64,000 nucleotides of DNA. Source: Amaurobius ferox. Its lineage: Eukaryota; Arthropoda; Arachnida; Araneae; Amaurobiidae. This document shows, piece after piece, positions 44,011 through 55,869 of this stretch. Location: contig OX578139.1 of assembly GCA_951213105.1 (NCBI GenBank), positions 71,209,754 through 71,273,753 on the forward strand, in the 5' to 3' direction. Below the pieces are notes generated by a model. It searched no databases. It had not been told where the DNA came from and saw only the letters and a program-made list of their open reading frames with translations. How positions within the stretch are numbered: the stretch's first letter is position 1; each line of letters starts with the position of its first letter. Both the position numbers and the translations under genes were made by a program.

Positions 44011-46210
44011 GTGTTCTAAGACATTGTGGTGGTCCGCAGCTTATAGTGCTAATTTTACCATCCTGGTCCAACGCCAAGCGTTATAGTTTGGAAAACCATT
44101 CGGTTATACTCAATTCAATTTATGACAATAAAACAATGAAAAAATTAGAAATTAAGATATTTCTAATTAACGATTAAAAAAAATTTAAACACAAAATGTG
44201 TTCGACAAAATATATGTGCAATGTAATGCATTTTCTGTTTTAAAAGTATTTTTATTAAATTATATCTTTTCATAGAAATATATATATGATAAAAGTAAAA
44301 GAAAATCCAAAGTAAATATTGTCTCTTACAAAAATATAAATAGAAACACTCGCTTACGCATATCATTATTTAAGTAGATAAACAAATATCGTGTTTGCAT
44401 TACGATTTGTTTTCGGTTTTCTATTACATTAATGTTTAGTATCTTAAACAAATTTATAAATCATTACATTTAAAACCAAACATTATTCAATTATTCATTT
44501 TCTAACGTACTATTTAAACTATTTCAAGCTGACAAAATAATTGTCAGTCAACCAAATGTAAATATATATATGCTCCAAGAATTAAGAACGAATTTCTAAA
44601 TGTAACGGAATGTTTATTTTAAATACGTGACATAAACAGTGAAAAATAAAATTTAAACAAATATTCCAACATTTTTCACTTGCTAACCGAATTAGTAATT
44701 GTTAAAATTTATATTATTATAACTTACATTTTAACATTCCTTCTTTCTATGCTTCTCCACCTTCTGTTAGCAGTATAATTTATTTTTGCTTTTATACAAT
44801 TGACTTTTGAAGAAATTAATATGTATTTCATTTAATTTAAAAATTTTATTTCATTTGCTATATTTATCTAAAACTGTTGCTCTATATAAATATCACAAAT
44901 TCCTAATTTGGGAATTTCTATTGGCTTTCTGAGATATTTGCTTTACAATTTCCAAATATTCAAATTAAATGACTATAGATATATAACCATTAAATATATA
45001 TCAATTTTCATGAGTAATGTAGACATTTTGCTAAATATATAACAAAATGGGAAAAACGTTTGAAATAAATGTGTATTATATAGCAAAGTTACACATAGAC
45101 AATTATTGTAGACCAAAAACAATTCAGCAGAAAATACAAGTCCTACATAACATTTTCCTTTAAGTATATGAGAACACCAGAAGAGGAACGCAAAATAATA
45201 CTACATGGATATAAGAAATCAGTTGAAAAGCACTTCTCTTTTATACTGAGATTGCAATAGCTGTCTATCTGTCTACTGGAATGAAGATTATAGCTCTCAT
45301 CGATCAGATCTTATTGCTTCTATAGATTTATGCTTCAAGAACCTTGAAGGAGAACATTAAGAAAATGCATACCTTGACAGGGATAAATAGTTCCATTTAC
45401 TCAAAGGTTCCCGATCAATTTGTTTGACTTTGGATTTTTGGGATTTAAGAAATACGTATATCATATAATATACAGGGTTCCCAAGAAAGTCCTTATAAGC
45501 CTTATACGAGTAGTCCGTATAATCCTTTACTTGGAATTATAGTACACGTTAGCTCGACTGTAGTAAATCGACCAATCTCGATGGAATAAAAATGATTGCA
45601 ACGCCTTTATTGGAGTCATGAACATGAATACGGCAAAGCGAAATTGAAGAAAAATGACTTTTACAAAGTTGTACGGTATTATAGGGATTCACAAAAAATT
45701 GGTTACATAATCAGTTATTTAGAACGAAAGGGTTATAAGTGAATTGATGTCATATTCATAAATGATACAATAAACAACCTTTACATGCTTGTAAACCAAA
45801 TATGCTTGCTTGTTTTTTTTGCTTTTAGGAAGCATACATACCTTTACCTAAAAATGACTTGAAGGTGTAGATGATCTGTATCCTCCGAAAGTATATTTAT
45901 TTAAATTTAGAAATTGTTATACAATTTATTGATAAGTATGATTTTGAGAATTACAAAGATACAAAGAAGTATAACGATATAAAAAAGTACAAAGAAAGGT
46001 GATTGTTCAAACATATAAAGAAGTACGAAAAATCATAAAGGTACAAAGAAACAGTACACGGAAAACATAAACTATGTAAATGATTCTATATAGTACAAGA
46101 TCGTTAAATGTCGTTGATTAACATTTGCCAGGTCTAAAAATCTCTAGACTCAATATAGGCATTTATTATCATCGTTAATATCGAAACCCATTTTCGTTTC
46201 GGAGTTTGCG
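44011..46210. other. Long AT-rich stretch
   Basis: No supported gene. At 45,475 a CAGGGTTCCCAAGAAAGTCC block resembles a transposon end, but no partner was found. 45,950-46,080 holds short repeats of TACAAAGAA. Confidence 0.35.
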
Positions 46211-46216
46211 TATAAT

Positions 46217-46775
46217 TGTAATCCGTGAGTGAGCTAAATCAAAGGAGCCAATGGTTCAAAGAAAACAGAACAAAGCTTGCAATTGCACAACAAACTTTAT
46301 TTCACACCATCATCTCGTTCAACATCTACAACAGCTCTCTGAGGGTAAGAGGCATGTTAGATGTGACACCAACTAACATCTGCTCGCTTCCAAGCTACTC
46401 TCGATGTGACTGATCGGCAGGTCTTTCGTGAGGCATCTCCTCTGGAGAGCGTCCTTTTCACATATATTTTCTTCTCTTCCCATACCACAGCGATTATTTG
46501 ACCCCCCTCTTATATCCCTTTGGAATTTTCCCAGCATTCAATGATGCTAAGACCACTTTGTCTCACTTCCAGGGATCTATTTCCCCCTGGCTTTGATGAC
46601 AGGCAAAATGGCTCTATTTTGCCTCTCTGAACTTATTCCTGGTTGCGATAACAATCTTAACTACTTTGTTTTGAACATTTTTGACAGGCTCGGGGTCTAT
46701 GACAGCCTGTGATCAAAATATCCCTAACACAACATTCTACTACTTTCAAAATTCGTCTGGGTTTCTCATATGCCC
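46217..46775 (-). repeat. Downstream LTR (3' LTR on the minus strand)
   Basis: About 560 bp, matching 49,843-50,384 through landmarks such as CTAAATCAAAGGAGCC, ATCTACAACAGCTCTCTGAG, CTTATTC-TGG and ACATTTTTGACAGGCTCGGGG. On the minus strand it ends CTCACGGATTACA, fitting a CA end. Confidence 0.85.
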
Positions 46776-47209
46776 TCTCCAGAGAAAAAAACCAGGGTTA
46801 AATACCCTGTTTTGACAAAATATACAGAAAAAAAAAAAAAAAAAAAAAAACAAGACGAAAATTTCAGTTTTTTTTTAAGAATCCCAATGAATCTTGAGTT
46901 CCATCATTGTCACTTGAAATCGTTTGAATGAAAGTTATAAGTTTTCAAGAATACCAATGTCTCTTGAATGTCATCCTGGTCACCTGAAAATCGGGTTTTT
47001 ACCTTCAGCAGTACCCTCTAGACAGTGACATCTCAGCCGATTATTCACATGGGATTTTATAACATTTTTGCATAGCAATAAACATAGTTATTACAATAGT
47101 ACCAGTCCCCCCCTCCAAAAAAAAACCCCATTAAAACATTATACAAGGTATACACAGATATACTCCATCGAAATCCAAACAACACATAAAAAAATAAATA
47201 ATCAAATCA

Positions 47210-48890
47210 ACATTAAACCATTTCAAAAGAATATATATACCACCGGATATCGAAAACATTTTGTTCTTTTTCACTGTACCCCGCTCTGAATGCCAACTGA
47301 GCGGAAGGCCTGACCCACTTTCGGGACCATCTCCCTCTACCTGGTTCTTCGCTCATTCCATCTGAGGTAACTCGACCCCCTTCTTTTTGCAGCCGCAAAA
47401 TAACATCAACCGCTCGATGCTGCTTACCGACGGGATGCGAGATCTCCATAATTCCACCTTTGCGACGCGAGGGCCCACATAACAGCCTGGAACTTTTAGG
47501 CGTATTTTTATTTAGGAATTTTAACGTGTTGTGGTACGTTATAATTTCAACTCGCCTCCCATATAACAATCTGTCAAATTTATTTAGGCCAAATAGGACC
47601 GCCCATGCCTCGTTTTCGTTGGTAGCCCAATTCCTCTGTGCAGCGCAAAGCTTCTAGCGAATGCAATCGGCCAGAAATATCCTTTCGAGTCCCCGCTCGT
47701 GAGACACTCCGCACTAGCAAGATCGGACGAGTCCGAGTAAATTTGTAATGGTAAACCAAAATCTGGGGTTGCTAATGTTGTCACTCGACATAACTTCCGT
47801 TTCAATTAACTGAAAGCTTCTTCCTCATTCCGTACCCATTCGACTATCTTCGGACAATATTTTTTGGTCAGATCTGTCAGTGGGGTGGCAAGTTCAGCAT
47901 AGTGGGGAATATATGAACGATAAAATCCCATCAGTCCGGGGACCGATCTGACCCCTCTTTTTGTGGTTGGCCGTTTTAGCTTCCCAATCGTTGCCCCTTT
48001 TCCCTCGTTCGGGGCGTATTTTCCTCCTCCGATTCAATGACCTAGATATCTGATTTTTTGGGATGCAACTGTGCACTTATCGATCCTTACTGCGAAATCC
48101 AATTTTTCCAGTTCCCGTGAAACTGCATCTAAGTGGTTCAGATGCTCTTCCCAGTTTCGGGAAAAATAATTATGGCATCGATATAAGCCTGTGCATATTC
48201 CGAATGCTTATTTAAGACCCTATTCATTTCTACCTGGAAGGTCCCTGACGCTCTCGCTAATACGGATGGCATAGTTTTCCATTGGAAGGCTCCATTATGC
48301 GTGGAAAACGCCGTTAAAGGCTTTATCTCCCCCAGTTTATTCTGCCAATAATTCCTCAATAACTCCAGACTTGTTATCCCCTGTTCCTCTCCCGCTGTAA
48401 AAATAAGTTCCTGCATGTCCTTCATTGGGAACACCGGTATTTTTGACGCGGCGTTAAGAACTCGAAAATCGATACACAGCCTAATGATGGCGTTATTCTT
48501 CGCCACGCACACCACTGGGTGAACTATCTCGGCTTCTGATGACTCGATTAGTCCCAAATCTAATAGTTCTTGGACCTGCTTATCCACTTCCTTTCGGTAC
48601 GCCATTGGTATGCCGTAACAATAGGATTTCGCCTAACCGTGTTCGGTAACAGTTCAATTTTGTGTGCCTCTACTCTGACTGGTTGTATCGGCCTCGTAAA
48701 TAACCCTCCGCGTCTATCTAACATGTCCCTCAACTCGCTTCTACTTTGGGGACTCAAATGATCTACCTTTTGTGAACTCAGCGTAAGCGCAAGATCCCTA
48801 TCTTGGGGTGTCTGATTTGGCGTATCTTCGACTTGCCCGAAATTCTCATCGAAGGTTACGTTCACCGCTTCCGTCCGGATCACAATTCGC
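47210..48890 (-). pseudogene. Reverse transcriptase and RNase H of the Ty3-type element
   Basis: In transcription order: a leader from 48,883 (SELRDMLDRRGGLF, VEAHKIELLPNTV) typical of the start of a Ty3-type RT; then 48,605-48,138 with VQELLDLGLIESSEAE, VHPVVCVAK, RLCIDFRVLNAAS and FQWKTMPSVLARASGTFQ. The catalytic box reads AYIDAII (about 48,175), so the second Asp of YxDD is Ala. RNase H follows with LQIYSDSSDLASAECL (47,740; catalytic Asp kept) and, near 47,565, LLYGRRVEIITYHNTLKFLN. Stops and frameshifts separate all parts. It is non-functional both by frame and by active-site change. Confidence 0.9.
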
Positions 48891-49019
48891 GGATTTTATT
48901 CTGGTGCATATGCTTGGTTCGCCCATCTGCTATCTTAACTACGAACGAGTGCGGGTTTCTCTGCTGCTGCACCGTCGCCGGCCTTGCATCTCGCATAGAG
49001 TTAATTCCTTGAGTCAGGT

Positions 49020-49840
49020 ATCAAAAGAATGATCTGCTCATCTGGTTTAAAATCCTTTGTTGAGGACATGAGATTATCGTAATAGGCCATTCTTTCCTGC
49101 TGGACACTCGCGGTCAACCCAGCCTGTTCTGCGGCCCTCTCCAATTTCCCTTTCAAATCCTGCAAATACGCCGATATTAGTCGGACATCTAACTGGAGTC
49201 CCTCGGGATTTCCCGTTCACGCCGTTTTCAGAATGGATAAAGGACCCTGAAGAGGTCTCTTATATAACAGCTGGAACAAAGAGACCCCCGTTATTGTGTT
49301 CGGCATTTTCCGGCACGCCCATAAGACGTAGGGTATAAGTGCCAAACCCTTCCTTTGTTGCTAATTATGTAGTGGAGCATGGACTTCAAAGTCCGATTCC
49401 ATCTCTCTACTAACCCATTTGAGGCCGGATTTAAGGGCGTCGAAAACCTTGGACTGGATCCTAAACGTCCGCGACAAAGTTGGTTCCGTTATCCGATGCG
49501 ATAACGTTCGGAATTCCCGTCCAGGAAAAATATGGAGCAAGGCTTCACACGTCGCCTTCGCAGAAAAACTGGTCAAAGGGATAGCCTCTGCCCATCTAGT
49601 TTGTTGGTCCACTATGCATAAAATATACTTGTGTTCCTCAGAAATCGGTGGCTCTATGGAACCTATAACATCAATATTCACGATCTGGAATGGGAAACCG
49701 GGTGTCGCCACTGGCGCTATGGGGCTCCGGCCCCTAACTCTCACTAGTTTCGTGAGCTTACATGGCACGCATGCCTCACAAAATTTCTGGACGTGTCGAA
49801 TTAAGTGTTTTCACGGATTTCGCCGTGTTTTCACGGATTC
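49020..49840 (-). pseudogene. Integrase of the Ty3-type element, 5' truncated
   Basis: The protein would insert the cDNA. The start is cut: only the Cys pair of the HHCC zinc-binding domain remains (KFCEACVPCK, about 49,785). The catalytic core begins FQIVNIDVIGSIEPP (first Asp, about 49,680), then KYILCIVDQQTRWAEAIPL and SAKATCEALLHIF. After frame changes come LALIPYVLWACRKMPN and GVSLFQLLYKRPLQGP (49,270) and a C-terminal part with YLQDLKGKLERAAEQAG and MAYYDNLMSSTKDF (about 49,080). It ends about 130 bp before the RT leader, so integrase lies directly upstream of RT in one transcript. Confidence 0.88.
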
Positions 49841-49842
49841 GA

Positions 49843-50384
49843 ATCCGTGAGCGCGCTAAATCAAAGGAGCCTATGGTTCATCGAAAACAGAACAAAACTT
49901 GCAATTGTACAACACACTTTATTTCACATCATCATCTCGTTCAAAATCTACAACAGCTCTCTGAGGGTACGAGGCATGTGAGATCAACTAGCATCTGCTA
50001 GATCCGCGAGCTAGTCTCGGTGCGACTGATCGGCATGTCTGTAGTGAGGCGTCTCCTCTGGATCGCGTTCTTTTCGCATATATGTTTTTTCTTCCTATAC
50101 CACTGTGATTATTGGACCACCCCGGTATATCCTTTTGGGATTTTCCAAGCATTCAATAATGCTAAGAACACCCTGTCTCACTTCGAGGGATCTATTTTAC
50201 CCTCGCTTTGATGGCAGGCAGAAAGGCTCTATTTTACCTCTCTGAACTTATTCGTGGTGGAGATGACAATCTTAATGACTTTGTTTTGAACATTCTTGAC
50301 TGGCTCGGGGTATATGACGTCTGTGAGCAAAACATAGCTAACATAACATTCTTCTACTTTCAAAAATCTTCTGCGTTTCTTACA
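49843..50384 (-). repeat. Upstream LTR (5' LTR on the minus strand)
   Basis: On the minus strand it starts TGTAAGAAACGC at 50,384. Its inner edge abuts the integrase remnant through a short repeated GTTTTCACGGATT word, and no primer-binding site is visible, consistent with a deletion at this junction. Confidence 0.82.
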
Positions 50385-51757
50385 AACTATTTTAAACATT
50401 ACATTACTTTAAATAAAATATCTATTTTAAGCATTAACGTCATTTTGTTGTGATGATGATTAAATATAAAAATAAATATAATAATACTACATAATAAATC
50501 TACAATAAATTAGACACGATGCTTAAAATAGTATTAGGATCACTGCTGGAGGAAGTCTAATTCGTTTTCTTGAAGAAAGATCATTAGGCAGTTTATTTTA
50601 TTTTGAATAAATTTGCTATTGAATGATTTATTTGTCCAGTGTTGAAAAATGTTATAGCTGGTTTCTTTAAATGGTAAGTTTTCTTAGTTGACAAATCTAG
50701 TATAGTCAGTTAAAAATTCTGTCCTTCAACGACAATGCATATTTGAATTTAAGAAATAATATAGCACTATATTTCTTTGCAATTAGTCGCTGGTCATCTC
50801 TCAGGCAAGATACGATTCATAATTACAAAATTTACAAATATAAGTTTTTAATAATTTTGGAAACAAAACCTAAAACTATGTTGCTAAGAAGATGACACTG
50901 TAGCTTTTTGAGCTCAATCTTTTATGAAACTGATGTCGGTTGTCGAGTACAACTGACCGCGTTGGTCCCCTTTGGATGTTTGTAAAGTTGCGACTCATAG
51001 CAATCCTTGTTTCCGTGGTGATTGAGGCAACTCATAATTCACATAAAAGTGAAAATGGTACAAAACATTGCATTGTAAGCCAGTTCATTATTGGCACGAA
51101 ACTTGACATAAGATCGGATTTATGATGGCATCCTTATGAATTTATAGACGAGAGAAGTTATCAAATGATGTCAGACATATAGCCGGCGCGAGTTGTTTAA
51201 TGAAGTTGGTCCAGTGCCTTCAAGTTATTACTTACGCGTATACAGATAGATATATGTCTGATGATTTAGACCACAGTATGGGCTATATCCAAAATTGCAG
51301 CCCGAAGGCTAGGACAACCGAAATTTGACTATATATAGATATATTTACATGACATTCATATAGATTTTAGAGATGCTACCTGCTTTTTCGTAACGAAAGT
51401 AGTCCTGAATACATCATTTAAAAATGCAATGATACTTGATGCAATGATTAATAATGCATCGTATTTTGTTCTGAACCGTTCTGCTACAATTTGAACCGAA
51501 AGCTCCTTCAGCAGAAGTAAAATATTTGTTGCCATCTTATGTTCATTATAATAGCATTACCTAAATTTATACATTCCCCTCGGTAGCATCCTAAGCTGTA
51601 CCTGCGCACTGAATGCTATGAACAATAACTAAATTTTGTCATTTACATAATTAAAGCATCAAGTTTGAAATTAGTCATTTTACGTAACCTATTAAAAAGC
51701 GCACAGTAGTATGACTGCTATTTACATAATTCTTAAATAATCAAGGTATAACATATT
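50385..51757. other. AT-rich spacer
   Basis: No recognised gene or repeat. Confidence 0.35.
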
Positions 51758-51780
51758 TTACCGGTACTCAGGGGGTTTAC

Positions 51781-51985
51781 CTAGGTCATTGGAGTCGTGT
51801 GATTCTTTCACTTTCAGTTCCTTTGGATTTTGGCCACGCAGAGAACCTGGTGATGATCCAGCTGGTAAGTTATGGGTGATCTGCTTGATCATTTTGACCA
51901 TGTCTTCACCGCAATTACTAGTGCAGTTATTTGGTTCTGATGAGCTAAAAGGAGCTAACACGTCCAACCAATGTTCAATATTCAA
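51781..51985 (-). CDS. Exon-like segment of an unidentified host protein
   Basis: A 205-bp minus-strand open segment is bounded by an acceptor AATCCTCCCAG and a donor CTAG/GTAAAC. The product reads NIEHWLDVLAPFSSSEPNNC, TSNCGEDMVKMIKQITHN, LPAGSSPGSLRGQNPKELKV and KESHDSNDLG. Its mixed, non-repetitive composition and the matching splice signals suggest a true exon (a stop follows nine codons past the donor if it is not spliced). No other exon of the gene is visible, and I do not recognise the protein. A diverged duplicate of its first half lies directly upstream on the same strand. Start and frame come from the acceptor (phase 0). Confidence 0.45.
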
Positions 51986-51991
51986 CTGGGA

Positions 51992-52110
51992 GGATTTTCA
52001 AAGACCATTTCAATCATGTCAGCACCACAGTTCCAAGTGAAGTTAACGACTATTTGGCTTTGATGAACAAAAAAGAGCAAATACATCCAACCAATGTTCA
52101 ATGGATTTTC
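51992..52110 (-). pseudogene. Decayed tandem duplicate of the neighbouring exon
   Basis: Reads SIEHWLDVFALFCSSKPNS and, after a frame change, NFTWNCGADMIEMV, aligned to NIEHWLDVLAPFSSSEPNN and TSNCGEDMVKMI in the neighbouring segment. It ends at the acceptor of that exon. The frameshift and a TAA make it a pseudo-exon unless splicing differs from what is assumed. Confidence 0.5.
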
Positions 52111-54030
52111 AAGCTATGGACACCTCTTGTTATTGGGCTTTGTGATATTGTGATTATAAAAATTATATATTACAATAACTATAAGTCACTTATCACGTTA
52201 TTTAAAAATAGATTACAAAAAAAAATTAATGCAAAATGTCTGCAACATGTAGTATGTTTATATAGTAAACTTTCATAAGTGAAAACTGTGTAGCAATTAC
52301 ACTATTCTTCTAATTAAACTTCCAAGTTTTTGGCACGGTTGTCTAAAGATTAAAGCTATTATTTTTTAATAAAGCGAATTTTAACCTGTCCAAGCAAATG
52401 CTTTTGAAGAAACGGGAGAAAATGAGCAAATTTCCTTAAAAGATGACAACAGTTAGCTCAACAAAACACATTTTAGGATAATTAGCTTTGGGTAAAAGAA
52501 GGAAGTGACATTTAAAAAACAAGGTCATATAATGAGGAAAACGTTTTAGCAGCTAATCGAGTTTTTAAATAGAATATGGTATGTTTGATATTTTACGATA
52601 GCACCAAATAACTTAACAAAATCATTAACAAATTATTTTATTCAAAATATAAATTTGCCTTTTTTATACTAAAATCTGAAAAGTTAAATAACTGTATGAA
52701 ATGTAAATAATACAAGAAAGTTATTGGAACAAAGGTAGTTATTAGTGTGAGACCAGATTTGAAAAAGATTTGGTAAGACAGTTTTATGTTCTTTATTTTT
52801 TAAGGCTGTAATGTTGGACAATGGCCGCAGACGTAACGAAGTCAGTTTTTACAACTCTTTGACCCGATAGCTCATTAGGCCATAAATCTAAGAGACTAGG
52901 TATAGCCAAGAGAATGGTATAAAGCGTTGACCAATTATGTAAGATGTCTGATCGCATTGCCCTAAAGTTGGCCAATCAGAGCGATAAGAGGCGTTATAGA
53001 CCGCAGGCCAAGGAGGCGGTAACAAAAGTTTCTAAGTGATATTGAGAACTACTTTTACGAGATTTTTTACGAGAATTTCTACGACAGATTTCACGATGAC
53101 TATAACGGCAATAGCAATTTTTCATAGAGAGATGCAGTAGAGAAGTGTTCAGCAAGTTTTGCAAACAGATTGTTCCGTAGAAATTCCACAGAAATGTCCG
53201 ATGTCTTGATATACAGAACGTCAACGTTAGAAGCCAGATCAACTGCAGTACAATTAGCAGTACCACACCCTGAGTTGGTACCTGTACAAAATACTCTGAT
53301 GTAAGAGTTGAGATCAATATCCAAAGACAGACATGAAGATATGTGTTCCTCAATTATTGTTGAAGGTATGTGTTCCTCAATTATTGTGGAAGGTCTTCAA
53401 TGCATTTTAGGTATTTTTAATTAACTGGTCTCACATTTATTCTCTCCGCCGGAATTAATGTGAACAATTGTTGTAATTAATTTAATAAGTAATCTATGTT
53501 GTTAATAAATGATTTTATTATAAAGTTAAAATGGTGCAATTATTTGCAGTATTATGTTAATAAAAAATATATTCCAGGACTCGCACTTAATATTAATAAG
53601 GTGGGTTAACGCGGTATTTCATGTTACAACGCAATGTAATTAATTAATTTCAATGAGCTTCAGTAATAATTTAAAATGTGTAAGTACCAAAATTAGAACT
53701 TTTTATTTTGAATCAGAAAAAGCAAGAATCAGAAACAAGAAAAATTGGATTTGAAAAATAATTATTATTTAAACGCTGATTAATATGTAATATAATATCA
53801 ATTTTAAAATATAGCGAGTTTATTTAACACTAGAAAATATCCCTGGGAGATATAATTTGAATTTATTAATTTAAAAATTTAACAAAAATTATGCATTTAA
53901 AATAAAAGCATACAATACTTCACATACTCTACTGCCCCTTGTAACTACACTACACCCTTTGAATGAGCTGGACAGTCTGAAAAATAAATATTTTTCATAC
54001 AATCTGTGACAAACTGTGCAACGTTCCCAT
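52111..54030. other. AT-rich spacer
   Basis: 52,800-53,400 is less AT-rich; it contains a duplicated word TATGTGTTCCTCAATTATTG (53,340 and 53,365). Minus-strand frames at 52,994-53,353 are not recognised. No gene is supported. Confidence 0.35.
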
Positions 54031-54179
54031 CCTTAAAAAATTTGACGTGGGCAGCACATGACTTTTCTTATATAATGCAATGAATTTACTTCTTTAACGG
54101 TGAAAAAGTGATCAAAAAATCCCCGGCACAGTGCTTGTAACATTAAATTGTACATTTATAAATTGTACATACACTTATA

Positions 54180-54295
54180 TGGGTCGTGAATTACCTGTGT
54201 ACTAAATTTCATGGTCGTCCGGCGCCTAGATTTCTCGCTATAAACTGTATTGACAAACAGACACATACACTGTCATATTTCTTTATTAATATAAT
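54180..54295 (+). repeat. RTE-like repeat tail
   Basis: GGTCGTGAATTACCTGTG then TGGTCGTCCGGCGCC, GACAAACAGACACATACAC and ATATTTCTTTATTAATATA. The layout (address to the reader strand, CAGACA tract, TTTATTA end) is like that of family C and of RTE-type LINE 3' tails. Confidence 0.4.
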
Positions 54296-54374
54296 TCAAA
54301 ATAGTGCTTATAGCAGTGATTACATTTTTAAAATGTTCTTAAATTAATAAAAGTGCTTAAAAATGTTAACCAAA

Positions 54375-54660
54375 ATTAACGTGCTCTATAATTATACAGT
54401 ATAAAGTAATGGATTTATATATGTAAATTAACGTGCTTTATAATTATAATGTATAAAGGAATTAACTTATATTTATTTATGAAATAACGTATTTTACAAT
54501 TAAGCAGTATAAAGTAATGGATTTATATATTTTTTAAATTAACGTACTTTATAATTATGCAGTATAAAGTAATAAATTTGCATTTATTTATAAATTAATA
54601 TGCTTTATACTCATAATTATACAGTATAAAATAATGAATTGGCATTTATTTATAAAATGG
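54375..54660 (+). repeat. AT-rich tandem array, ~57-bp unit
   Basis: Five units with the landmark CAGTATAAAGTAATGGATTT at about 54,398, 54,449, 54,507, 54,560 and 54,621, separated by AATTAACGTGCTTTATAATT-type words. Confidence 0.75.
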
Positions 54661-55869
54661 AATACATTACTGGTAGACTATTGTTTACTTGGCCTCCGAG
54701 TTTCTGCTATCACCAGTGGAAATGAGACTTTTTTGAGAAGATATGCTTTTTACTGGATAAATTATTCCTCCCAAACAACAAGTGCTTTAGATATGAAATT
54801 TCTCTCTTATTTTATAATACACCATTTATTTCATCATTTGGCAACTGAAATTTGAATCTTCTAACGATAATTTATCAATAAGTTTTACAGTAGATATTTT
54901 ATCTTTATCTACAGAAATCGTTTCTTAGCTAAAAAACGTATAATTTGATATTCCCAATAAATGGCGACATTCCGCCAAATTCATCGCCAAAATCTTCCCA
55001 AGCGTTATGGACGGAGAAATAAGTTATTCTTATAGCAGATAAATGACTATTGACGTTCAAATGCGAAAGTATTACTCAAAGTATCTTTTCTCATGAATGG
55101 AATGAGTTAGATCCATGAGAATGATGTCACCAAATGTATGGCATGATATTAAATATGAAAAATAAACTTTTTTTTCAACAGTTAATATATATTTTTTAAT
55201 TTATGGGATTTTTTGAAACATTTATTTGCAAAATGTGCAATATCTCGAGAATGGTTCATGCTAGCGTTTTAAAGTTTATGTCAATTGTTTTGCAAGGCAA
55301 AATTACATAAGAAATGTCTATTTGCGTAACTTTATTAAAGGTTTTTCGTTTTTGATGATTTATTCAAAATTTCACTCGAAAATTTAGAGGGGTTTTGAAT
55401 ATTCGATTGGGTTTTAAAACAATAGACTTCCAGTATTCACGGATTGTGATTTTTGTACCAAATTTCATTCGAATCGCTCCATTCGTTCGTGCGATATCGT
55501 CTCCACAGGATCACTGACACACACACACACACACACACACAGACATCACTTCAAAAATGTTCGATTCCTGATCAGGGATGTTTGAAACGTGTTCTCCCGT
55601 CAAAAACTCGATTTCGAATTTTCGACCCCGTCACAATATTTTCCTTATACATTATTGTATATAAGGAGAGTAAAAATGTATAACACATATAAATTCACAA
55701 TAAATCTACTAACAGTAATATTTTAGAGTATGTTATTAATTTTAAAAAACAACACTTTTGTTGTAGGATAAGAGATTTTAATAAACTAGAAGAGGGTTCT
55801 TTAGTGGTAACTTTCGTTTTAGACACTTTCTTTAGCAGCTGCATCTAACGTTACGTATGCACATGTAAT

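Larger units (their letters stand above)
46217..50384 (-). mobile_element. Ty3-type LTR retrotransposon (inactive), integrase before reverse transcriptase
   Basis: Two direct LTRs (46,217-46,775 and 49,843-50,384) enclose about 3.07 kb coding on the minus strand. In transcription order the remnants are integrase, reverse transcriptase, RNase H. Gag, protease and the integrase start are missing because the upstream LTR joins the integrase zinc-finger region. A run of 26 or so A lies at 46,825-46,850 next to the downstream LTR. Confidence 0.88.
54035..55670 (-). repeat. Family B copy, reverse, interrupted
   Basis: Starts at the terminal block GACGTGGGCAGCACATGA (54,041) and ends at the hairpin 55,639-55,670 (arms CCTTATA / TATAAGG). 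The middle, about 54,095-54,925, is foreign to the family: it holds a different repeat tail and an AT-rich tandem array. After 54,930 the family resumes (CGACATTCCGCCAAATTC, then TATCTCGAGAATGGTTCATG at 55,241, and a CA tract at 55,517). Confidence 0.6.

Noticed and set aside
43775..44077. 100-codon minus-strand protein in the GC-rich block
   Set aside because: It spans the last unit of the 162-bp array and its flank; the frame is a composition effect.
45470..45500. Transposon end (CAGGGTTCCC)
   Set aside because: No inverted partner or coding remnant was found within several kilobases.
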